This document shows, piece after piece, positions 9,783 through 18,642 of a DNA stretch of 64,000 nt. The translations under genes were made by a program, and so were the position numbers. Origin of the DNA: Natrinema halophilum (lineage in GTDB: Archaea > Halobacteriota > Halobacteria > Halobacteriales > Natrialbaceae); assembly GCF_013402815.2 (NCBI RefSeq), contig NZ_CP058601.1, positions 930,001-994,000 on the forward strand, read 5' to 3'. The notes below the pieces were generated by a model that worked only from the letters and a program-made list of their open reading frames with translations, was not told the DNA's origin and did not search any database. Position 1 is the first letter of the stretch, and each line of letters opens with the position of its first letter.

Positions 9783-9941
9783 CGGATGGCGTATTGCGTG
9801 CCATTGTATCTCGCTATATCGAAGTACGCTGTCTTAAAGCCGCCGGTTCCGAACAACGCACGTCGGGGGCATCCCAGGTCGGTATGTGTCCGAGCCCGAC
9901 GTCTGCAGGTCAAACCGGCGACGAAGAAACGCCTCTCGTAC

Positions 9942-10053
9942 TATAGTAGTCGTTGAAGCGATTCACCCACCGCTCGCACTGCTGCGGCCAGCGAGCACTC
10001 GCTGGCCGCGAATTCGAGAGCGGGGTGTGCAATGACTTTCATCGACTACTATA
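9942..10053. mobile_element. MITE-like element with terminal inverted repeats and a perfect internal hairpin
   Basis: The ends are inverted copies: TATAGTAGTCGTTGAA at 9942-9957 and the complement of TATAGTAGTCGATGAA at 10038-10053, 15 of 16 identical. Inside, GCGGCCAGCGAG (9984-9995) and CTCGCTGGCCGC (9998-10009) form a perfect 12-bp stem with a 2-base loop. The 112-bp unit codes for nothing and lies between two minus-strand genes. Terminal repeats of this kind are typical of small non-autonomous transposon derivatives in haloarchaea. No clear target duplication flanks it and no transposase is in the window, so mobility is inferred. The hairpin might also act as a terminator of the protease gene at 10105. 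Confidence 0.6.
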
Positions 10054-10104
10054 CCGGTCCGACTTGCCGAAGCAGGACCGCTCAGCCCCACCGGTCCGAC
10101 GAAC

Positions 10105-10800
10105 TCAGAGCAACGCCACGGCGACGATACTCGCCGACGAGACGACGTTGAGCAGCACGTGCGTCACCGTGCTACTTGCAGTTCCCCATCGGTGACGAAC
10201 GACGCCAAAGAGCAATCCGAGCGTCAGCAGCGTCGTCAGACGACCCACAGACAGATCGACGACCACGTGTTTGAGCGCGAACAGGATCGCGGTCACACTG
10301 ATACCGACCGCACTACCCCACTCGTCGACCAGTTCTGTCTGAACGATCCCCCGCCAGACCTGCTCCTCCGCGATCGGGGCGAGGACCCCGTTCCCGACGA
10401 GAAAGAGAAACGCCAGTGTAGTGTTGGCCTCAAATGCTGCCGTCAGTCCCTCGCCGACGGCTGCACCGGTTTCATCGAGACCGAACAGCGCCGCGTCGAT
10501 CTGTGAGGCACCAGCTAACAGTCCGATTCCGACGATCCCCGCGAAGACTCCCAGTCCGAGGTTTCGCGGTGCCCAGTCCCATCCCCACGTCTCCCGGTTC
10601 TGTCCGTGCTCGAGTGCGTACCAGCTGAGCACCCCCGCGATAAGCGGTAATCCGATCGCGAGCACGAGATAGTCCACCACTAGCGGATCGAACCCGGCCG
10701 TCACGGCAACACTGACAAGCCCCCGTCGAAGCGCGAACTCGAGAACGATCCATCCAGCGACGACGACCGCGGCGACGGTGACCGGTTTCGATCGACTCAT
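10105..10800 (-). CDS. CPBP-family intramembrane metalloprotease (CAAX/Abi type)
   Basis: A 231-residue polytopic membrane protein with about seven to eight hydrophobic segments. The three family motifs are present: EE-x3-R (E145, E146, R150 in AEEQVWRG), F-x3-H (H178 in FALKH) and H-x3-N (H214, N218 in HVLLN). These Glu and His residues form the zinc or glutamate catalytic site of Rce1-like proteases. In archaea the substrates are mostly unknown; proposed roles include processing prenylated or small secreted peptides and self-immunity to halocins. No precursor peptide gene is visible next to it. Confidence 0.87.
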   Translation of the reverse strand: MSRSKPVTVAAVVVAGWIVLEFALRRGLVSVAVTAGFDPLVVDYLVLAIGLPLIAGVLSWYALEHGQNRETWGWDWAPRNLGLGVFAGIVGIGLLAGASQIDAALFGLDETGAAVGEGLTAAFEANTTLAFLFLVGNGVLAPIAEEQVWRGIVQTELVDEWGSAVGISVTAILFALKHVVVDLSVGRLTTLLTLGLLFGVVRHRWGTASSTVTHVLLNVVSSASIVAVALL

Positions 10801-10925
10801 ACGCTATCGTCACGCCAATGCCGAATTTATTTTTTAATATATATGATGGAATACAAATTCATTCAGAATTCCGTGTCGACCGTCCCCTGACCGGACCCGG
10901 TGAATCGGGTCGGTTCGATTCGATC

Positions 10926-11324
10926 TCAGTCGCTTTCGAGAACGAGCCGATCCCCGGGATCGACGACATCGGCAGCGCCAGCCGGAAGTTCGACGATCAG
11001 GTCGGCTCGTTCGCGGGCGAAGCTCCGCCACGGGTGGAGTCGCTCGATGCGCTGGACGACGCCGTCGACCACCCAGACGGCATCGATCGGAAAGAAAACG
11101 AACAGCATGTGGAGGTCGCGGGGCTTTGCTGATCCAAACGTGAAGGCAAGCGCGTAGTCGTCCGGCACCGATCGGCGGAACATGAGCCCGCGTGCCTGAC
11201 TTACGATCGAATCCGCAACGTCGACTTCCCTCGCCAGAACGGTGGCTCCCCCGTCGAATCGAGAATCGTCGGCCACCGGCTCGCAGACGAGTCGCACGCG
11301 ACCGAATCCGCAGGCAGTAGGCAA
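10926..11324 (-). CDS. DUF192 family protein
   Basis: A 132-residue protein of the DUF192 (UPF0127) beta-barrel family. Typical features are the SQARGLMFRRSVPDDYALAF stretch, the DLHMLFVFFPIDAVWVVDG core and the P-W-x-F-A-x4-A-D-L-I-V-E-L-P-A-G end. Its molecular function is unknown; members are small, often membrane-proximal proteins. Start at ATG 11324, though a valine-based start within VRLVCEP cannot be excluded. Between it and the chemotaxis transducer lie about 250 bases with no recognisable feature. Confidence 0.8.
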   Translation of the reverse strand: MPTACGFGRVRLVCEPVADDSRFDGGATVLAREVDVADSIVSQARGLMFRRSVPDDYALAFTFGSAKPRDLHMLFVFFPIDAVWVVDGVVQRIERLHPWRSFARERADLIVELPAGAADVVDPGDRLVLESD

Positions 11325-11571
11325 AAACCTTCTCGCCGGTCTCCTGGCCCATCGCCGCTCGAGGCTCCGTCGCGTCTTTTGTTCCGTCCGCGTGGTTCGT
11401 CATCCGAACGCCACCGATCCCCTCCGAGAGCCCTCTTTCGGCATCGACATTCGGCTGGCAGATCGGACGAGCGCCTCGTGGGTAGCATCACGCGTCGAAA
11501 ACGGACCGTTCGTCCGTCGCAGCGGTTTCGTGGCGCTCCGCCGATTCGGGAGTATCCACTGGTTTTGTCGG

Positions 11572-14028
11572 CTACTCCCCGAACGAGAACGCATCACCGC
11601 CGATGTCCGTCTCGTCCGATTCGTCATCGTGGTCAGACTGGGCGACCCCCTCGCCAAATCCGGACTCCGTCGCCGCCGTGAGCGATTCGGCAACTGCAGT
11701 CTCCGCGTCCGTATCCGTCTCGAATCGAGCGAGCGCCTCCGAGAGCGTTACAGCTTGCTGGGAGAGGTTGCCCGCCGATTCGGATACCGCTGTCAACGCG
11801 GACGTCTGTTCTTCGGCCGATGCAGCGACGGTCTCGGCTTCGGCCGTCGTCTCTTCGGCGATCGTTGCGACCTCGTCGACCATCGCAACGACTTCCTGCG
11901 TCGATTCTGCCTGCTCCTTCGTCGCGGTCGAGATCGATTGAATGCCGTTGTTGGTCTCCTGAGCATACTCGGATATCTCTTCGAGCGAGGAGACCGTGTT
12001 GGTAACGAGGTCGTGGACGCGTTCGATCTCTCGGCTCGTGTGACTGACCTCTTCTGCCGACCGCTCGGTCTGATTCTGAATCCGATCGAGTCGACCCCCG
12101 ATCTCTTCGGTGGTGTCTTTGACGTCCTGGGAGAGGTCCTTGACTTCGGCCGCGACCGCTGCGAATCCCCCATCGTCCTCGGCCGGTGCGGATCTCGACG
12201 CCTCGATGTTGGCGTTGAGGGCGAGCATGTTCGTTTGCTCGGCGATTTCCGCGATGCGTTCGGTCAGATCGTCGATCTGTCTGACCTCGGTACGGAGTTG
12301 CTCGAACTCCTCGACGACAGCGTCCCGTTCCGTTTCGAGGTTACGACAGGCATCGATAGCCTTCTGAGCCGCATCGTGTCCTTCGCGACTGGTTCGGGCA
12401 GTTCGTTCAGCAACGTCGGCGACGTCGTTGGAGGTGGCGGCGATCTCTTCGGTTGTCGTCGAGAGGTTGTTCATCTCCACGTCAACTGACCGCAACGATT
12501 CGTATTGATCGTCCGCGCCGTTCGAAATCTCCTGGATCGACTCGCTGACCTGTTCGCTCGCAGTTTTGACTTCTTCGCTCGAGGCGGTGACCTCTTCGCT
12601 GGCTGTCGCGACGTCGGTGGCGAATCGATTGATGCGCTCGACAGTCCCCTCGAGTTCGCCGAGCATCTCGTTGAAGTCGGCCGCGATGGCTTGCATAGTG
12701 TCGTTGTCCGACGTCTCCGGATCCATCCGAACGGTAAGATCGCCATCGGCAGCCTTCCCCATCACGTCGCCGTACGCCGCCGCAGCCTGCTGGAGGGCGT
12801 CATTGATCTCCTGGACGCGTTCGCGTTCACGTTCGGCTTCCGATCGCGCCGCTTCGGCTTCGGTGATTTTTCGTTTTAACTCGTCGCGCATCGAGGCGAA
12901 ACCGTCGTACAGCCGGCCGATGTTGTCGATTCGCGCGGTCTCGACCTCGACATCGAGGTTCCCGCGCTCCATCTCACCGACCGCTTTCGTCAGTCGATCT
13001 ATCGAAATCGCCGTATTTCTGCCGAGCCAGGCACCGAACAGGCCGATCAGAAGCACGGCACCGATCGTGACCGCCGTCCCGAACCGGTTGACCGTGTTGA
13101 CGAACCCGAGCGCCTCCGATTCGGTCGTATGGACGAGGACGATCGACCCATCCGCAGTCTCGTGGTAGCCGACGACGTAGCCGTCGGGTGCGAAGGTGTA
13201 CGGTTTCTGCCGGAGCGTTTCACTCGGTCGAGTGTTGATCCTCGTCGCGTCCGGTGCATCCATGCGTGCTTTTTTGAGGAGCCCGCTGCGATCCTCGTAG
13301 GATTCGAAGAACGTCACCGCCTCTTTCCCATCCTCGTAGCCGAGATACGCGTCGTCGCCGACGATCCGCCCCTTTTCGTCGACGATCGTTACGACGGTAT
13401 CAGAATCCGTACTCGAGAGGACGTCCGTCGAGCGTGTGGCGAGATTGAACGTGATCACGAGCGCTCGGTCGTCGTTCTCGTCGCCGACGCCGATGTAGTA
13501 CGAGACGACCGGACGGACGTCGAATGCGATTCCCGTCTCGTCGGGCATCGCGTACGGATCAGTTCGCTGCACGTCGAAGTACGAGACGTCGTCGTGGAGG
13601 TCGCTCGCGTTCGGATACTGCAGCGCCTGCAGCGACGCGGCGTCGGTGTTGACACCTCTGATGATTTCACCGGACGCGGTGTCGACGTACATCGCATTCA
13701 TCTTCGAATCGGGTAATTCCTGATACGTATCGCGGATGTACGTCTCTATCTCAGCTTCGTCGCTAGAATTGAAGACGGGCGCGCCGGACGACGATGCGAC
13801 GATTTGTGCGTTTCGTTGGTGCCACTTGTCGAGTGCCTGTGCCTCTCGAACTGCTGCATCCTCTTGATCGTCGAGTACGGTCGATTCGACGCTGTTTGTG
13901 AGTGCCGCGGTTGCTACGAGACCTAGCGATCCGACGATGACCCCCAAGGCCAGCAACACGATTCCGAACTTCAGCGCATATCTCTCTCGTATGGACGTTG
14001 GTACCACCTGTCGCAGTCTCCCCACCAT
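11572..14028 (-). CDS. Membrane methyl-accepting chemotaxis transducer
   Basis: An 818-residue haloarchaeal transducer (Htr type). Membrane segments lie at about 20-43 and 317-336, enclosing a ~270-residue extracellular sensor domain of the dCache kind. A HAMP region (about 337-390), a long helical linker and a second HAMP-like segment follow, then a cytoplasmic signalling coiled coil. Its hairpin tip, EIAEQTNMLALNANIEAS (594-611), binds CheA/CheW. After the tip the usual EAARAGE reads SRSAPAEDDG, a small family variation. The acidic Gln/Glu-rich helices offer methylation sites. The ligand is unknown, and no che genes are nearby, so it reports to a distant chemotaxis cluster. Confidence 0.93.
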   Translation of the reverse strand: MVGRLRQVVPTSIRERYALKFGIVLLALGVIVGSLGLVATAALTNSVESTVLDDQEDAAVREAQALDKWHQRNAQIVASSSGAPVFNSSDEAEIETYIRDTYQELPDSKMNAMYVDTASGEIIRGVNTDAASLQALQYPNASDLHDDVSYFDVQRTDPYAMPDETGIAFDVRPVVSYYIGVGDENDDRALVITFNLATRSTDVLSSTDSDTVVTIVDEKGRIVGDDAYLGYEDGKEAVTFFESYEDRSGLLKKARMDAPDATRINTRPSETLRQKPYTFAPDGYVVGYHETADGSIVLVHTTESEALGFVNTVNRFGTAVTIGAVLLIGLFGAWLGRNTAISIDRLTKAVGEMERGNLDVEVETARIDNIGRLYDGFASMRDELKRKITEAEAARSEAERERERVQEINDALQQAAAAYGDVMGKAADGDLTVRMDPETSDNDTMQAIAADFNEMLGELEGTVERINRFATDVATASEEVTASSEEVKTASEQVSESIQEISNGADDQYESLRSVDVEMNNLSTTTEEIAATSNDVADVAERTARTSREGHDAAQKAIDACRNLETERDAVVEEFEQLRTEVRQIDDLTERIAEIAEQTNMLALNANIEASRSAPAEDDGGFAAVAAEVKDLSQDVKDTTEEIGGRLDRIQNQTERSAEEVSHTSREIERVHDLVTNTVSSLEEISEYAQETNNGIQSISTATKEQAESTQEVVAMVDEVATIAEETTAEAETVAASAEEQTSALTAVSESAGNLSQQAVTLSEALARFETDTDAETAVAESLTAATESGFGEGVAQSDHDDESDETDIGGDAFSFGE

Positions 14029-14157
14029 ACTACATGACTGAAATCGTACTTCTTATCTCTTACGAATTATCACATCACACATTATATCCAAGCTGGTTCG
14101 CTGACCCGTCGCCCTCACAGCATTCAAATCCGTTCGACTCCAATCCGGAACCCGGGC

Positions 14158-14685
14158 ATGGAGAAAACGCCACGTGGAACCTCGGTCGGCGTCGACGACC
14201 CCTACGAGTTCGCGGGCGTCTGTGACTATCTAACCGGGGACGGCCGGTGTCGATACGCCTTCGATCACTACGAACACGACCCCGAGTTCGCCCGAGAGCG
14301 CGCAACCGACGACTACGAGTGTCCCGTCGTCGACCCCGAATCAGACTGGTCGTGGGCCGATTGCCCGCATTTCCGTTCGCGAAACCGCGACCGCGAGTGC
14401 GTCCGCTGCGGTCTCGAGGAAAAACGAATAGCTCACGACGACGAACGCCCGCTTCTCGAGGAACACCACCTCTCGTACGCGCGAGACGGCGACACGCTCT
14501 CCCACGAGATCACGATCTACCTCTGTCGGTGGTGCCACGCCAACGTCCACAACTCGTGGGCGCGAATCACCGACGATGTCGCACCCGATCCGGAAGCGAT
14601 CGCGGCCCTCGAGGAGCGCCGCGGTCGCGAGCAATCGGAACTCGGATTCGAGTCCGCCGCGGATCGATACGAGACGGACGAATAG
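14158..14685 (+). CDS. HNH-like zinc-binding protein, haloarchaeal
   Basis: A 175-residue acidic protein rich in Cys and His. Ordered motifs: C-x8-C within CDYLTGDGRC and a second Cys pair in CPVV...DCPHF (residues ~22-72), then CVRCG, EEHHLSYARDG and LCRWCHANVHN at about 80-130. The Cys pair, His-His, and CxxCH-x3-H arrangement resembles an HNH endonuclease beta-beta-alpha-metal fold, which could cut nucleic acid or merely bind zinc. It starts 129 bases from the divergent transducer gene. I do not recognise a named family with certainty, and nuclease activity is inferred from the motif order only. Confidence 0.65.
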   Translation: MEKTPRGTSVGVDDPYEFAGVCDYLTGDGRCRYAFDHYEHDPEFARERATDDYECPVVDPESDWSWADCPHFRSRNRDRECVRCGLEEKRIAHDDERPLLEEHHLSYARDGDTLSHEITIYLCRWCHANVHNSWARITDDVAPDPEAIAALEERRGREQSELGFESAADRYETDE

Positions 14686-14801
14686 GGGTCGGGACAGGAC
14701 CGGCTCGAGACGCTACATCGACGGAGAAGCCGAGACTGATCCGAAAGAGAGAACAGGGCGAGGAGACGGATACGACCGACCGATAAACCGGTTTCTCAGC
14801 C

Positions 14802-15743
14802 CTACGCGAGTTTTCGCAGCAGGCCGTAGACCGCGTCGCGCAATCGATCGGGAAGGTAGCGAGCGTAGAGGCCGTACTGTGCCAACGGCCCAACTGGGTA
14901 CCGCGCCGGCGGATCGGGACTGGTCGCGGCCTCGAGGATCGCCTCGGCCACGTCTTCGGGTTCGGATGCGAACGGACCGCCGGCCCCACTGCCGATCAAT
15001 TCGGCTTCGTCGTACAGATCGTACAGCGACTCGTAGGCTGGCGTGCGTTCGTCTTCGGGGAGTTCGTCGTCGGCTCGATCCGAGAAATTCGTCTCGACCG
15101 GCCCCGGTTCGATCACGACCACGTCGATGTCGAACTCGTCGACCTCGGCTCGAAGGGAGTCGCTCATCGCCTCGAGGGCGTGTTTCGAGCCGGCGTAAGC
15201 GCCCGCACCGGGGACGGAAATTCGACCGATAACGCTCGAGACGTTGATGATCCGTCCCGCTCCCTGTGCGCGCATGTGTGGTACGGCGGCGCGAGTGAGC
15301 CGGTGTGGACCGTACACGTTGACGTCGAACTGTCGGTGGAGATCGACCGTCGAGATGTCCTCGAGCGGCCCCATCTGGGCGTAGCCGGCGTTGTTGACGA
15401 CGCAGTCGATCGCACCCGCGATATCGACGGTCTCCTCGACGGCTCGTGCCACTCCATCGGGCTCGGTGACGTCCAGCGCGAGCGTCTCGCAGCCTGCTTC
15501 CTCGAGGGGTTCGATGTCGTCGACGTTGCGCGCAGTCGCGAAGACCTGCCACTCCTCGTCGAGGAAGGCTCGAGCGGTCGCGCGCCCGATTCCCGACGAG
15601 CAGCCGGTGATGAGGACCGATTTCTTGCGCGTGTATCGGTCCGCATCGCTCCTGCTCGCCGTCTCGCGACCGCGGTCGTCCTCGACGACGGTTCCGTTCG
15701 GCCCGTCATCGGCTGTCCTGTCGACGTCCTCAGCGGTGGCCAT
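14802..15743 (-). CDS. SDR family NAD(P)-dependent oxidoreductase
   Basis: A classical short-chain dehydrogenase, 313 residues. The Rossmann motif TGCSSGIGRA (T-G-x3-G-x-G), the NNAG motif, the catalytic Ser (NVSSVIG) and Tyr-x3-Lys (YAGSK) are all present, followed by PGPVETNF. The ~40-residue N-terminal extension before KKSVLITG is acidic and polar. The C-terminal part resembles retinol dehydrogenase-like SDRs; the substrate is unknown. I place the start at ATG 15743 (MATAEDVDRT); the open frame to 15992 is Arg-rich and unlike haloarchaeal protein. It stands alone, downstream of the tandem array. Confidence 0.88.
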   Translation of the reverse strand: MATAEDVDRTADDGPNGTVVEDDRGRETASRSDADRYTRKKSVLITGCSSGIGRATARAFLDEEWQVFATARNVDDIEPLEEAGCETLALDVTEPDGVARAVEETVDIAGAIDCVVNNAGYAQMGPLEDISTVDLHRQFDVNVYGPHRLTRAAVPHMRAQGAGRIINVSSVIGRISVPGAGAYAGSKHALEAMSDSLRAEVDEFDIDVVVIEPGPVETNFSDRADDELPEDERTPAYESLYDLYDEAELIGSGAGGPFASEPEDVAEAILEAATSPDPPARYPVGPLAQYGLYARYLPDRLRDAVYGLLRKLA

Positions 15744-16010
15744 ACGTGACCGGTTCGAGAGACGATACCTAAGTATCGACGGTTTGTCGCTCTGATCGTA
15801 AGTAACGGTTCGGATACCTACTCTGCTCTCGCGACGAACTCGTTCGAGTCGGCACCGATCCTGAAAGCCCCCGGCTGGCTCGAGTCCCAGGGCTCGCTGC
15901 GCGTCTCGGTCACTCGCGTCGCTCGTCCCCTGTGGTGCTTGCGTCGCCCGGGTTCCTCGAGCTACCCGGCCCCTTTCATTCCCGCCCGCCACGGGCGGTC
16001 GGCCGGCATG

Positions 16011-16228
16011 CTGTGGATGGCGGCTGGTCAGCGAGCCATGGACGGCGGGTGGTCGAGCGTCTGTGGCCGGCGGGTGGTCGAGCGTCTGTGGCCGGCGGGT
16101 GGTCGAGCGTCTGTGGCCGGCGGATGGTCGGTAGGCTGTGGCCGGCGGGTGGTCGGCAGGCTGTGGCCGGCGGATGGTCGACAGGCTGTGGACGGCGGAT
16201 GGTCGGCAGGCTGTGGCTGGCGGATGGT
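16011..16228. repeat. 25-bp tandem repeat array, about 8.7 copies
   Basis: Direct repeats start at 16011, 16036, 16061, 16086, 16111, 16136, 16161, 16186 and (partial) 16211. Two central copies are identical; the others differ by one to six bases. Each copy carries CTGTGGCCGGCGG (or a variant), then TGGTCG. The period is not a multiple of three, so the open frames crossing it are artefacts. It begins 9 bases after the stop of the endonuclease V gene and ends about 270 bases before the SDR start. The stretch 15744-16010 between array and SDR shows no gene. There are no unique spacers, so it is not a CRISPR array. Confidence 0.95.
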
Positions 16229-16237
16229 GACGGTGTG

Positions 16238-17029
16238 CTACCTGCTGGATGATTTCTTGGCTTCGTCGGCGTATTGATCCGCGAGTCGGACCGGTTCGGG
16301 AAGCTTGTACGATGACGTGAGATCGTGGGCGACATCGGCCGCCGTCTCGGGACCGACGCGGTGGCCGGAGCTGACGTACAGCGGGTTGATGTACCGATTC
16401 GGCGAGTCGTACTGGCGCGTCTGGACGGCGTAGCCGATACGGGTTCCGTCGGGCGCGTCGACCCGCGAGTTCGCCTCGATGGGGACCCTCGAGCCCGCGG
16501 GCAATTCGTCGATATCCTCCTGTGGCGTTCCACAGAGGAGGCTCTTCGCGACGCCGATGCTCGGCACGTCTCGAACGACCCCCATGTGGGTCGCGATACC
16601 TGCCTCTCGGAAGTGAATACGACCGTTGCCGTCGAACAGAAACAGATCGGGATCGACGGACAGGGCCTCGAGCGCCGCGAGGATCGGCCCGCCTTCGCGA
16701 AACGAGAGCAGACCGGGAATGTAGGGAATCTCGAGCGGGGTTACCGCGTGAATGCGCTCGATCACTTCGCCGCCTTGCATGGCGACGACGGCGCTCAGGG
16801 CGCGGTCCTGATCGCCGTCCTCGTTCGTGAGAAACGACTGGTCGACGCCGGCGACGACCGGTGGCTCGGTTCCGGTGGCCGCGGACTCGAGCGGGTTCGA
16901 AAACGCATCGGGATCGAACGCGAAGTCGTCCTCGAAGACGGCGACGGAGGCAATTTCTCGCTGGAGAGTTTCCATCTCCGCTCTCGAGAGGTCTGGATCG
17001 GGGACGAGGTCTGGACGGGGGTGACTCAT
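16238..17029 (-). CDS. nfi: Endonuclease V (deoxyinosine 3' endonuclease)
   Basis: A 263-residue nuclease that cleaves DNA one phosphodiester 3' of deoxyinosine, starting repair of deaminated adenine. Family motifs are clear: AGVDQSF with the first metal-binding Asp, IPYIPGLLSFREGG with the catalytic Glu, LFDGNGRIHFREAGIATHMG with the second Asp, SIGVAKSLLCG, and PLYVSSGHRVG with the DNA-wedge region and His. It carries a C-terminal Ser-rich tail. It is transcribed on its own, with the rhomboid gene 75 bases upstream on the same strand and the 25-bp array directly downstream. Confidence 0.95.
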   Translation of the reverse strand: MSHPRPDLVPDPDLSRAEMETLQREIASVAVFEDDFAFDPDAFSNPLESAATGTEPPVVAGVDQSFLTNEDGDQDRALSAVVAMQGGEVIERIHAVTPLEIPYIPGLLSFREGGPILAALEALSVDPDLFLFDGNGRIHFREAGIATHMGVVRDVPSIGVAKSLLCGTPQEDIDELPAGSRVPIEANSRVDAPDGTRIGYAVQTRQYDSPNRYINPLYVSSGHRVGPETAADVAHDLTSSYKLPEPVRLADQYADEAKKSSSR

Positions 17030-17104
17030 CGAGTTGCTCGTGGTAGGCGACGCGAGAAAATCAGTTGCCGGGTTTCGACGGTGCGGGCAGGGGTTGAACT
17101 GCGG

Positions 17105-18043
17105 TCAGAACCGTCGGCGACCGCCGGGGCCTCCCGGACCGCCCGGGCCGCCGGGACCGCCGCCCCCGAACTCGAGGCTATTTGGCGCGCCGACGTTCCG
17201 ATTATTCTTGACGTACTGGCCGTAGGCGAGACCGATTGCGAGGCCCACGAGGTGGGCCATATGAGCGATCCCACCGCCACCGCCGACCGCGCCCGAGAGG
17301 AATGTGATACTCATCACAGCGTAGCCGGCGGTGAGAAGCCAGATTGGCACCGGGAGCAAAAAGTACAGATACACCTTGAGGCCTGGATTCAAGACAGTCA
17401 GCACGCCCATGATTGCGAGTGCGGCACCGCTGGCTCCGATTACGGCACCCGGGCTACCCTGTGCAACTGAAATCGCGATTTGGCTGAGCCCGGCGAGCAC
17501 GCCGCTGGCGATGAACAGAATCGCAAAATTCCTTGAACCGACGTAGCGCTCGACGAGCGGTCCGAAGAAGAATATCACGATGCTGTTCCCGACGAGGTGG
17601 AAGAAATCCGGGAAAGGAGCGTGGGCAAAGATCGATGTAAACCACGTCCAGACGAACTCCGGATGCTGCGAAGTGAGCACGAAGAGTGTCTCGTGGAGGG
17701 CCGTACTGCCAATTATATAAAGCGTAATGAACTGGAGCGCATACGTCAACCACATCAGCGCGAGGAACGTGTACGTCATGTTCCCGCGGAAGTACGCAAA
17801 CGTCCCACCTGGACCCGTATCGATCGGAATCTTACTCGTGAGGCTCGAGACTCGAGACGTACTCCCACCGTCGACGCTGTCGTCGAATCCGCTGTCGAAG
17901 ACGCCTTTCGGATCGTTCCAGTTCTGCAGCCCCGAGCAGTCGTGATTCTCGGGGAGCCGATGGTCCGCACAGTAGGTACCACCACAGTGCCGACAGTTGT
18001 ACGGCATGTTTTCGTTCTTCCCACACACGTCGCACTTGGCCAT
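17105..18043 (-). CDS. Rhomboid family serine protease with N-terminal AN1 zinc finger
   Basis: A 312-residue membrane protein. Residues 1-36 form an AN1-type zinc finger (C4, C7, C17, C20, C25, H28, H34, C36), expected in the cytoplasm. A ~45-residue linker leads to six or so membrane segments with the rhomboid catalytic pair: Ser205 in GASGA and a His at 261 or 264 in HMAHLVG. H141 and N153 lie in the usual loop-1/TM2 region. The tail after residue 292 is a Gly/Pro-rich run ending RRRF. Such AN1-rhomboid fusions occur in haloarchaea and may cleave membrane protein anchors; substrates are unknown. Confidence 0.9.
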   Translation of the reverse strand: MAKCDVCGKNENMPYNCRHCGGTYCADHRLPENHDCSGLQNWNDPKGVFDSGFDDSVDGGSTSRVSSLTSKIPIDTGPGGTFAYFRGNMTYTFLALMWLTYALQFITLYIIGSTALHETLFVLTSQHPEFVWTWFTSIFAHAPFPDFFHLVGNSIVIFFFGPLVERYVGSRNFAILFIASGVLAGLSQIAISVAQGSPGAVIGASGAALAIMGVLTVLNPGLKVYLYFLLPVPIWLLTAGYAVMSITFLSGAVGGGGGIAHMAHLVGLAIGLAYGQYVKNNRNVGAPNSLEFGGGGPGGPGGPGGPGGRRRF

Positions 18044-18199
18044 TGATCGGGGGTATGTGCGGAGTCGCTAAGGGATTTGGGGTTCTATCTCAATCTCGAA
18101 CCGTGCTCGGTCGCGGTTGGGCGACAATTGTAGCCTCGATCGATGCCGGACGTACCGACGAACTGTACATTTTTGCCTCCCCGCCTCCCATGTCGGGAT

Positions 18200-18640
18200 G
18201 TGCAAGAGTACGAGCGCAAGCAACTGCTCGAGCGGGTCGAACGCGAGGGCGCGACCGTCGGCGCGGACATCCCAGAGTCGATCACGGTCCAGGGGGAGGA
18301 AATCGACCTCCGGACGTTCGTCTTCGAGATCAAGCGCCGCGAGACGATCCCCTCGGGCGAACGCGACCGCGTCGAGCAGGCCAAGAAGAACCTCCGACGG
18401 GAACGGCTCGAGCGACTGGACCGGATCGAGGAGGGCGAAATCAGCCGTGAGAAGGGCGAAGAACTCGCCGGGGGCATCATCGGCATCGATCGGGCGCTGA
18501 ACGCCCTCGAGAGTCTCGGGCCGACGGATCTCGAACGCGAACAGAAGGTCCAGCAAGCGCAGGACCGCAAGCGGTGGATGTCGTTCCTCAAGAAGGCTCT
18601 CGGGCAGGACGACGACCAGGCGACGCGGAGGGGCCGATAG
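18200..18640 (+). CDS. DUF5788 family protein
   Basis: A 146-residue acidic, mostly helical protein with many Glu/Arg pairs (RDRVEQAKKNLRRERLERLD) and a Gly-rich GEELAGGIIGIDRALNALE segment. It matches a haloarchaeal family I recall as DUF5788; function unknown. The start is GTG 18200 (VQEYERKQLLERV): the sequence upstream in frame (to ATG 18143) is Cys/Pro-rich and unlike the body. Its stop is two bases before the polX ATG, so the two genes are almost certainly co-transcribed, hinting at a DNA-repair-related role. It is divergent from the rhomboid gene, with 156 bases between. Confidence 0.75.
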   Translation: MQEYERKQLLERVEREGATVGADIPESITVQGEEIDLRTFVFEIKRRETIPSGERDRVEQAKKNLRRERLERLDRIEEGEISREKGEELAGGIIGIDRALNALESLGPTDLEREQKVQQAQDRKRWMSFLKKALGQDDDQATRRGR

Positions 18641-18642
18641 CG

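Noticed and set aside
11242-12489. Long plus-strand frame inside the chemotaxis transducer gene
   Set aside because: It is the antisense shadow of the coiled-coil signalling region, whose third codon positions keep the opposite strand open; its Arg/Leu/Gly-rich composition is unlike haloarchaeal protein.
16011-16228. Possible CRISPR array
   Set aside because: There are no unique spacers and no cas gene; all units are contiguous direct repeats. The same holds for 24890-24998 and 44793-44917.
15932-16277. Trp/Gly/Arg-rich frames through the 25-bp array
   Set aside because: The 25-bp period shifts frame at every copy, so the open frames are by-products of the repeat.
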